Assembly (NCBI GenBank): GCA_020426085.1
Contig: JAGQQP010000294.1
Coordinates: 1 to 5,787, forward strand
DNA: 5,787 nucleotides
Direction of reading: 5' to 3'
Origin: Planctomycetaceae bacterium
GTDB taxonomy: Bacteria > Planctomycetota > Planctomycetia > Planctomycetales > Planctomycetaceae
Shown piece after piece: positions 1-5,787 of the stretch (its first letter is position 1; every line of letters starts with the position of its first letter). The notes under the pieces were generated by a model. The model ran no database searches. It was given only the letters and a program-made list of their open reading frames with translations, and was not told where the DNA came from. Position numbers and translations under genes: made by a program.

Positions 1-1
1 G

Positions 2-1042
2 AAGCGAGAAGGCTCACCTGATCCCCTCTCGTTTAAAGTTACCATGGTAGAAAAACTGGTCCCTTTCGAATCGGGATTTCTGGGAATTCTGCCGCAACGG
101 GCTTCCATCGATCAGGCTGAAGCAGGCGTTGGCATCCGGTTTGTTTTTTCGAAATCTGCAGCTGCGGAAGCCGGTCTCAAATCACAGGATCGTATTCTGG
201 AATTCAACCAGCAGAAAGTTGCCGATCCCGGCGCGCTGGCTCTGCTGGTGAATCATTTACGACCAGGGGAAACAGCAGAGCTCTTGATATCACGCGACAA
301 GAAAGAGCAGACTGTCAAAGTCAAATTACAGTCCACTCCCAATACGGTGGAAGCGGAACTGCCTACACAGGCTCTACCGTCCCGCACCGCTGCAGAAAAC
401 CAGAAAGAGAAGATCAAAACGGGACACCTCAAAGAAGAACTTCCCGGTTCTGAATCAACATTCTGGGCTTACGTTCCAGAGAATTATAATCCCGATTTTG
501 AATACGGGTTAATGGTCTGGATTCACCCCCCGGGAAATACCATGGAATCGACCATCTTCAAAGAATGGAAGAATATCTGTGAACAGCGCGGAATCATCAT
601 CGTGGGCCCTACCGCCCAGGACATCATCCGCTGGAACCGGGATGAGACGGAATTCGTCAAAGAAGTAGTTGAATTAATGCAGAAGCAATACCAGATAGAT
701 AAGAAGCGAATCTTTCTTCTCAGTCATAGCGATGGCAGTGAATTTGCGTTTGATCTGGCTTTTAAATATCGGGATCTGTTTCGCGGTGTCGCTGTTTCCG
801 AAGCGTCGCTCAAAAATAAACCACCGGAAACCGATCCTGACTATCCGTTAAGCATGCTATTCGTCTTGAATGCTGCCAACCCGCTGAATCAGTTACTGCA
901 GCCTAAAATCGAAGCGATTCGAGAGATGAATTATCCTACCGTCTTCGAATTAATCAAAAACGAAAATCCGGCAGAACAGTATCTGGAGAAATCGACTCTG
1001 GAGATCATCGGTCGCTGGGCAGACAGCCTGGACCGGATTTAA
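2..1042 (+). CDS. PDZ domain protein with C-terminal esterase-like (alpha/beta-hydrolase) domain, 5' truncated
   Basis: The frame is open from base 2 to the TAA at 1040-1042, so the gene begins before the window. The ATG at 44 lacks a clear Shine-Dalgarno and is probably internal. The first 14 codons plus MVEKL resemble the last strand of a preceding PDZ domain. Counting from ATG 44, residues 10-95 form an HtrA-like PDZ domain: GFLGI, then AAAEAGLKSQDRILEFN, then RPGE and a closing R-D-K-K strand. The usual GD of that motif is QD. Residues 98-125 are a polar linker. Residues 126-330 resemble a PHB-depolymerase/dienelactone-type esterase: WAYVPENY, an oxyanion-type IHPPGN (160-165), and nucleophile elbow S-H-S-D-G with Ser229. 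The expected acid position reads LNAANP, with no Asp, and no His follows residue 228, so hydrolysis is doubtful. PDZ domains bind peptide tails, so a binding or scaffold role is inferred. Export cannot be judged because the N-terminus is missing. Confidence 0.85.
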   Translation, partial: KREGSPDPLSFKVTMVEKLVPFESGFLGILPQRASIDQAEAGVGIRFVFSKSAAAEAGLKSQDRILEFNQQKVADPGALALLVNHLRPGETAELLISRDKKEQTVKVKLQSTPNTVEAELPTQALPSRTAAENQKEKIKTGHLKEELPGSESTFWAYVPENYNPDFEYGLMVWIHPPGNTMESTIFKEWKNICEQRGIIIVGPTAQDIIRWNRDETEFVKEVVELMQKQYQIDKKRIFLLSHSDGSEFAFDLAFKYRDLFRGVAVSEASLKNKPPETDPDYPLSMLFVLNAANPLNQLLQPKIEAIREMNYPTVFELIKNENPAEQYLEKSTLEIIGRWADSLDRI

Positions 1043-1043
1043 T

Positions 1044-1069
1044 CAACTGTAATTTTTACCAGACAGTTG
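1044..1069. terminator. Weak hairpin between convergent genes, possible terminator
   Basis: CAACTGT (1044-1050) and ACAGTTG (1063-1069) form a perfect 7-bp inverted repeat around a 12-base loop. It starts two bases after the + strand stop codon and lies about 40 bases past the - strand stop. The stem is short and only moderately GC-rich. No clear T-run follows it on either strand; the only T-run (1053-1057) sits inside the loop. It could end or stabilise either transcript, but it is not a convincing intrinsic terminator. Confidence 0.25.
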
Positions 1070-1110
1070 TAATGGATTTCAGGCAGTCTTGATTCCCGGA
1101 TGACTTGAGA

Positions 1111-4100
1111 TTACTCATGACCGGTAGAACTGTTCATCACTGAGTTTTGTTCTAAAGACGACAGATCCTGTTTCTGTCTGACAGCCATGACGACGGAAAT
1201 GGCGATGATAATCATCCCGATCAATTCTGGCGAGAGAAACAGAATCCAGATCAACCCCAGAGATAACAGAGCAAATGCAGGATGCGTATTGAGCCAGTCG
1301 GCAGACCGAGATTGTATGATTTTCCCCAGGATCGGGAGCAATACCAGCAGACCGACCAGAGCCAGCAGCAGATTCAGATAAAGGTCGGGAATTACCCAGG
1401 CAGAGAGCGTTTCTTCTTCGGGTTCAAAGGGCCCCTTGCTGGCGAAGTAATGTACCTGCTGTTGACCTACCGGCTTTAGTTTCTGATGAAACTGAGCAAA
1501 AAAGGAAGCGGCTGGTAAAATATCGTCATCACCAGATCTGACATATTGTTTGAATATGAAAACGCGATCCTTTAAGGCTGCAAAACGATTCAACGTCTCA
1601 CTGATTCCCTGCCGGTTGAGATCGGGATCGGCCACAATTGTTTCCAACTGCTTCAGCGATTTCAGAATTGCCTGCCAGACAGGTTGCGAAACATTACTCT
1701 GGTCGGCCAGTTCGAGTTCTACCTCTGCAATCTTCAGTTCCGCTTCCAGTTGATCTGCAAAATAGGAAAAGGCAGTAACCTCTTGTGAGAGAAATGTCCG
1801 ATGGTGATTCGAGGAAATAATCTGAATTAAATTATGAGTCAGTGGAAAGTTCACAGGTTGTGGTACCTGCAACCATGCCTTTTCCAGAAAATATTCGTGA
1901 TCGATCTGATATGACTCCCAGAAGAGTGTCAGCTCATAAAATTTAGGGCCCCCGTTCAGCGGAATCGATAAGGTTCCGTCTTTCTGTTCAATTGAAGTAT
2001 CATTTTCACCATTGATCAGCACGGCCATTAACTTCGTCTTTGCAGGCCATTTCATTTCGAGAGAGCGACTGGTCTGGTTGAACAGTTTCATCTGAGTCAG
2101 CCCATGGATCACTTCCGGATTGCTTAAGATGATTTCTGATTCCATGTAAGGAATAAACTCTTCACTTGCGACATCCGTTTCGCTCAATGTCGAAATCAAT
2201 TTCCAGGGTTTGCTACCGGTAAGATAAACGCGTTCCTGGCTGAAATCGGGAGAGATGTCACAGCGTGCCTGAACCCAGTCCGGAACCTTTTCCGGCTGAA
2301 TTGTCTTTCGTTTCTTTTTATCGGCCAGCTGAAAATCCAGCTGAGAGGATAACAACAGGTACTGCTTTTGAAGTTTGGCATTTTCCAGAGTGACAGGAGC
2401 AATGGCCAGTTCATTAGCTGGTTTCAACAATGTTGCTCTTACAGAAATTATTTTTTCTTTTGTTCTCGAGTCTGGTGGCTGTAAATGTACCAACAGAGAT
2501 CCATCTGGCGACAGACCCGACATTTCAAACGGCATGCCGTCAATGGAATAGTTCTCAGCATACTCTTCAGGAATGTGCATCGTGATCTGCATTTCCTGAT
2601 CGGGAATCGAAAACCGTAATGTCTGTGTGACCTCAATTCTCTGATCTTCGAGCGTATCAACCATTGTCAGCGAATCCACGGTGATCAGCATATTGTGTGG
2701 TTTAATAGAAAGATCGATCACATCACTTTTGGAATCGATCGCCTGAAAACGACCAACGGCAGTAAGATGCTCAACTGAAACCGGCTGGGCCGTATCCCCC
2801 TGAACCCGACGAAAATCGGGTGAGATTAATTTGACTTCAATTTGAGGTTTCTGATAGAGAGTCAGCTGAGAATCTTCTATTTTCGTCTGATCGATCTGGA
2901 TCTCCGGGATCTTCAGATCCCCCATACTGCGAACGGGTAGCCATCCCTTCAGGGTCAGATCCTGTAATCCAGAAGTTTTGTTTTTCAGAAACAGAGTGAT
3001 CTGATTCCCGGCTCGATGCCAGTGTGCCAGCCGTTCCACATCCTCTTCTTTTACGGAAAGGGATTCGATACGGAGTGCAGCAGGAACGGTGAGGACATGT
3101 CGAAATGCTGGTGCCTGACTGATTCGCAGTTCTGCCGAAAAGGTCCAGTCGATACTCTTCTGATTTATGACCAGGGACTGGTTGATTCGGGCAGAGCGAT
3201 CCGGGTTTTTCGATTTCAGAACGAGAGAGATGGGAGCTGGCTGATTCATCTGAAACAATAGAGTCGCTGACTTCAAAATATTATCCTCTGGCTGCCGCCC
3301 CGGCGTCTTGGCAGAAATCGAAGTCACCCCGTCCGGCAAAACTCCCGTCTGTTCTACTTCGAATTCCGGTCCCGTCCTGACACCAATCTGTTGCGAAGTA
3401 ATCTTGATCGTTGCATTCTGTGAATCAACGTTATCCGATCCGAAATAAACCGGTGGAATTGTGACTTCTTTTAAAGAATCATCAGAAGGAAATTCGAAAA
3501 CAGCATTGATGATAAATTCACCTGATTTGGACTCTGATAATTCCAGCAGCAGATCTTCATATTTACGATCGGCTGTGGGATGTAATGCCGGAATGACCGA
3601 AACGCCAGGTGAGCTCACGCTGCGGACAATCATGCCAGCGGGCAGCTTCCAGGAAAGATAATCTACTTTTCCATTCAGAACATTGTATTTTACCTGTGCA
3701 TCCAGGCGTGTCATTGAGGAAGAAACGTCCGCATTGATGAGGATCGCTGCTTCCAGGTTGAGTGGACTGACTTCAGAACTTTGCCCCGTAAACCATTTCA
3801 CCTTCAACTGTGAATTTTCTTTCAGATAGGTCGAAAAGTGTTTCTGTCCCGACAGCTGATATCGTGAGCTGCCTGTGCTTTCGGATAGTTCGACTAACTG
3901 AACCGCATCATGGAAGTCAAACGAGAAATAATTCGTAGACAGAACAGGAATCGAAAGCTCGAACTGACCGCTGCCAGCACTGAGTTTGACCGCAGGATGC
4001 AGGATCAGTTCAATATGATGATCCTGATACGAATAGTCGAAAACAGGTTTTCGTGCCTCAACGGATTCGTTTTGATCCGAAGAGACAGGGGGAATTTCAC

Positions 4101-5787
4101 TCAACTGATTACTGACATTCACAAGGATACTCTTACCATCTGCAGCCAGTAACACTGGTATCACTTTGCCATCAACGCGACAGGAATCCGGTCCACTGAG
4201 GTTCCCTCCATTGATGGGCAGTTGAATGGTAGAGGATGTTTTAGCAACCGGAATTTTCACCCGGAAATCTGCCTTGACTGTCAGTAACTGATTGTCACGG
4301 ATTTCTCCAGCATACTCAGCCGAAGTAAGCAGGTAATCCGGCTGTTCAGGTTCCGCAACAAATTCTTCCAGTGTCTGCAGTAAATCTGGTGTCATATATG
4401 CGAACGATTCTGAACCGACGCGGGCACTGTCGGGTAACAGAACAAATTCAGTCCGAACGGCCGCTGTCTGATTTCCGCCTGCGGGTAAACTGGTTACAGG
4501 TAAACTTTGAGCATATCCAGTGGCCGTTATCCCCAGCATACCAGCCAGCAGCAAACGCGCTGGAATGGAAAGCGAGGATACGGAATGCTGATAGGCTTTG
4601 GTACTTTCATCTTCAAACAGTCGGGGGACTTCCTGCCTGAGAAACCCGCGCGGAATCAGCAGAACAATCAAAATCCCTGCCAGACAGCTGCCGGAGATTT
4701 CTGCCCAGGCAAAAGGAAAGGCCCAGGAGAGGATTACGGAAATCAGGATTCCCATAATACATAGTTTATCGCGTCCCTTCACATTCCCGACACGCAACAA
4801 CAGTCCAACGGTTAGCGTTAGCAGCAGGACGATCCAGGAAAAAAGGCGGACATTGCCTGCGTTTGCAATTTCAAGAACGCCTGACTTTGCGGAAAATAGG
4901 ACAATGGCATCCCACTCTGTTCGATTAAATCCCTGATCGTGATTTGGTTTGCCCAGGACGCCCAGAAAACGACGCGTGAGGGATTCTTCAGGTAGAGCCT
5001 GCTGCAAAACCATATTGCGCGGGCCCTCCACCAGGTGCGTTCCTGCAGGCAGCACAAACTTCCATTCGGTTTCCAGGACCCGCTGGCTGATTTGAGGAAA
5101 TGGAACCTGACGTGTCGTCGTCAGAAAATCAGAGCTGGAACTGGTCTGATACTGTATTGTTATCTGATAAGAGTCCAGCTGATCAAACAGTGGAATCAGA
5201 AACTGCTTCTCAGCTTCCACCGGAGTAATTCGTCGTCCATTGACGGTTGTCGAAATCAACTTCACTTTTCCTGGGAAACGAAAGAGAAATTTATCATCAA
5301 AAGTTTTGGAGAGGTCGAGTGAGATCGCAGCGTCATGCACATCTGGCTCTCCGTTACCATGCCCGAACTGGGAATGAATTTTGACGGTAGCCGTTCCCTG
5401 ATCCAGACTGTTTTCCGGCATTTCAGAAGAACGGGTTATAGTCAATGCCCCCAGCGGTTGTTGATATTCCCATTCATAATTGCGCTGGTTGCGGGGAAAA
5501 CCGGATCTGTCCTTGATATCTGGTGGGAGCAGGAGCCCTTCTGTCTTCATTCTTAAATTGAGTTCATTAGAATTCAGTACCCGCACGATTCCCTGAAAAG
5601 GCTGTGCCTGAGGTGCATAGACCAATGAAGCCCGGACTGTCTTTAGAAAAGGTCTGGTCCGTTCGCCTCGTATCTCGAGCTCTTTAAAGACAGGAGCCGG
5701 GAAGGATAGTTCCCACAGTTCTCCCAGATTGGGAAGGTACCACTTTTGATGTTCGGAAACCGGTAATTTCTGAATTTTGAATTTTGC
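1111..5787 (-). CDS. Giant multi-pass membrane protein with large beta-rich extracytoplasmic domain, 5' truncated
   Basis: I do not recognise a named family. The frame is open from the right edge to the TAA at 1113-1111. The codon at 5625 that could serve as a start is TTG, and 54 sense codons precede it in frame, so the true start lies outside. Numbering from 5625: residues 1-255 are beta-rich and soluble. Hydrophobic helices lie near 261-279, 288-305 and 306-326. A signal-peptide-like segment, R-LLLAGMLGITATGYA-Q, lies at 357-373. Residues 375-1280 are beta-rich, with a strand-LP-strand motif recurring every 170-190 residues. Residues 1285-1365 look helical and rich in Glu, Leu and Lys. Helices near 1414-1436, 1448-1466 and 1467-1483 end the protein, followed by a polar tail. 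Basic clusters at 278-287, 326-335 and 1435-1440, and after 1483, put those loops in the cytoplasm and both beta regions outside. I see no catalytic motif, and few cysteines (289, 314, 482, 1122). A structural or binding role at the cell envelope is inferred. Confidence 0.85.
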   Translation of the reverse strand, partial: AKFKIQKLPVSEHQKWYLPNLGELWELSFPAPVFKELEIRGERTRPFLKTVRASLVYAPQAQPFQGIVRVLNSNELNLRMKTEGLLLPPDIKDRSGFPRNQRNYEWEYQQPLGALTITRSSEMPENSLDQGTATVKIHSQFGHGNGEPDVHDAAISLDLSKTFDDKFLFRFPGKVKLISTTVNGRRITPVEAEKQFLIPLFDQLDSYQITIQYQTSSSSDFLTTTRQVPFPQISQRVLETEWKFVLPAGTHLVEGPRNMVLQQALPEESLTRRFLGVLGKPNHDQGFNRTEWDAIVLFSAKSGVLEIANAGNVRLFSWIVLLLTLTVGLLLRVGNVKGRDKLCIMGILISVILSWAFPFAWAEISGSCLAGILIVLLIPRGFLRQEVPRLFEDESTKAYQHSVSSLSIPARLLLAGMLGITATGYAQSLPVTSLPAGGNQTAAVRTEFVLLPDSARVGSESFAYMTPDLLQTLEEFVAEPEQPDYLLTSAEYAGEIRDNQLLTVKADFRVKIPVAKTSSTIQLPINGGNLSGPDSCRVDGKVIPVLLAADGKSILVNVSNQLSEIPPVSSDQNESVEARKPVFDYSYQDHHIELILHPAVKLSAGSGQFELSIPVLSTNYFSFDFHDAVQLVELSESTGSSRYQLSGQKHFSTYLKENSQLKVKWFTGQSSEVSPLNLEAAILINADVSSSMTRLDAQVKYNVLNGKVDYLSWKLPAGMIVRSVSSPGVSVIPALHPTADRKYEDLLLELSESKSGEFIINAVFEFPSDDSLKEVTIPPVYFGSDNVDSQNATIKITSQQIGVRTGPEFEVEQTGVLPDGVTSISAKTPGRQPEDNILKSATLLFQMNQPAPISLVLKSKNPDRSARINQSLVINQKSIDWTFSAELRISQAPAFRHVLTVPAALRIESLSVKEEDVERLAHWHRAGNQITLFLKNKTSGLQDLTLKGWLPVRSMGDLKIPEIQIDQTKIEDSQLTLYQKPQIEVKLISPDFRRVQGDTAQPVSVEHLTAVGRFQAIDSKSDVIDLSIKPHNMLITVDSLTMVDTLEDQRIEVTQTLRFSIPDQEMQITMHIPEEYAENYSIDGMPFEMSGLSPDGSLLVHLQPPDSRTKEKIISVRATLLKPANELAIAPVTLENAKLQKQYLLLSSQLDFQLADKKKRKTIQPEKVPDWVQARCDISPDFSQERVYLTGSKPWKLISTLSETDVASEEFIPYMESEIILSNPEVIHGLTQMKLFNQTSRSLEMKWPAKTKLMAVLINGENDTSIEQKDGTLSIPLNGGPKFYELTLFWESYQIDHEYFLEKAWLQVPQPVNFPLTHNLIQIISSNHHRTFLSQEVTAFSYFADQLEAELKIAEVELELADQSNVSQPVWQAILKSLKQLETIVADPDLNRQGISETLNRFAALKDRVFIFKQYVRSGDDDILPAASFFAQFHQKLKPVGQQQVHYFASKGPFEPEEETLSAWVIPDLYLNLLLALVGLLVLLPILGKIIQSRSADWLNTHPAFALLSLGLIWILFLSPELIGMIIIAISVVMAVRQKQDLSSLEQNSVMNSSTGHE

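Noticed and set aside
44..46. ATG at 44 as the start of the PDZ-esterase gene
   Set aside because: The frame is open to the window edge, the upstream codons look like a PDZ strand, and no clear ribosome binding site precedes the ATG.
419..1033. Calling the C-terminal domain an active serine esterase or peptidase
   Set aside because: There is no histidine after the nucleophile serine and no Asp at the usual acid position, so activity cannot be claimed from the sequence.
1085..1110. Short symmetric sequence ATTCCCGGAT near the - strand stop, considered as a terminator or operator
   Set aside because: The palindrome is short and imperfect with no T-run, which is within chance expectation.
4598..4936. 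112-codon + strand reading frame opposite the membrane-helix region
   Set aside because: It is antisense to a well-supported long gene. Its translation is rich in Arg, Thr, Ser and Pro with no domain pattern, as expected for a shadow frame.
5035..5322. 95-codon + strand reading frame
   Set aside because: It lies wholly antisense to the giant gene and has no recognisable motif or ribosome binding site.
5623..5625. TTG at 5625 as the start of the giant protein
   Set aside because: It is a rare start codon with 54 in-frame sense codons before it, and the encoded sequence looks continuous across it.
1111..5787. Two separate genes on the - strand, split near the internal signal-like segment
   Set aside because: The frame is continuous, and no credible start codon with a ribosome binding site lies just before the segment.

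Overview
The window holds two protein-coding genes that face each other. Each runs off one edge of the window, and only a 68-base gap separates their stop codons. No RNA gene, mobile element, CRISPR array or nucleotide-level repeat was seen. Base composition is close to half G+C by eye. A PDZ protein ending in an esterase-like domain, next to a very long membrane-anchored beta-rich protein with no recognisable enzyme motif, suggests a Planctomycetota bacterium, perhaps near Gimesia. This is a low-confidence guess from style, not from a marker gene.

Left part (2-1042, + strand): the 3' portion of a gene whose reading frame is already open at the left edge. It encodes the tail of what looks like one PDZ domain, then a complete PDZ domain, a polar linker, and an alpha/beta-hydrolase (esterase-like) domain. 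The serine of the nucleophile elbow is present. The usual acid position carries Asn, and no histidine follows the serine, so the hydrolase domain looks like a pseudoenzyme.

Gap (1043-1110): a weak 7-bp hairpin lies just after the + strand stop codon, between the convergent genes.

Right part (1111-5787, - strand): a giant envelope protein with at least 1558 codons in the window and its start beyond the right edge. It has a beta-rich N-terminal region, three membrane helices, a short cytoplasmic loop, a signal-peptide-like fourth helix, a beta-rich domain of about 1000 residues, a helical stalk, and three C-terminal membrane helices. The charges flanking the helices fit one consistent topology, with both beta-rich regions outside the cytoplasm. 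A divergent strand-LP-strand motif recurs about every 170-190 residues in the large domain, which suggests tandem beta-sandwich modules.

The two genes are convergent, so they are not co-transcribed, and nothing in the sequence shows that they work together. The main points of interest are the degenerate hydrolase fused to PDZ domains and the modular architecture of the giant protein.
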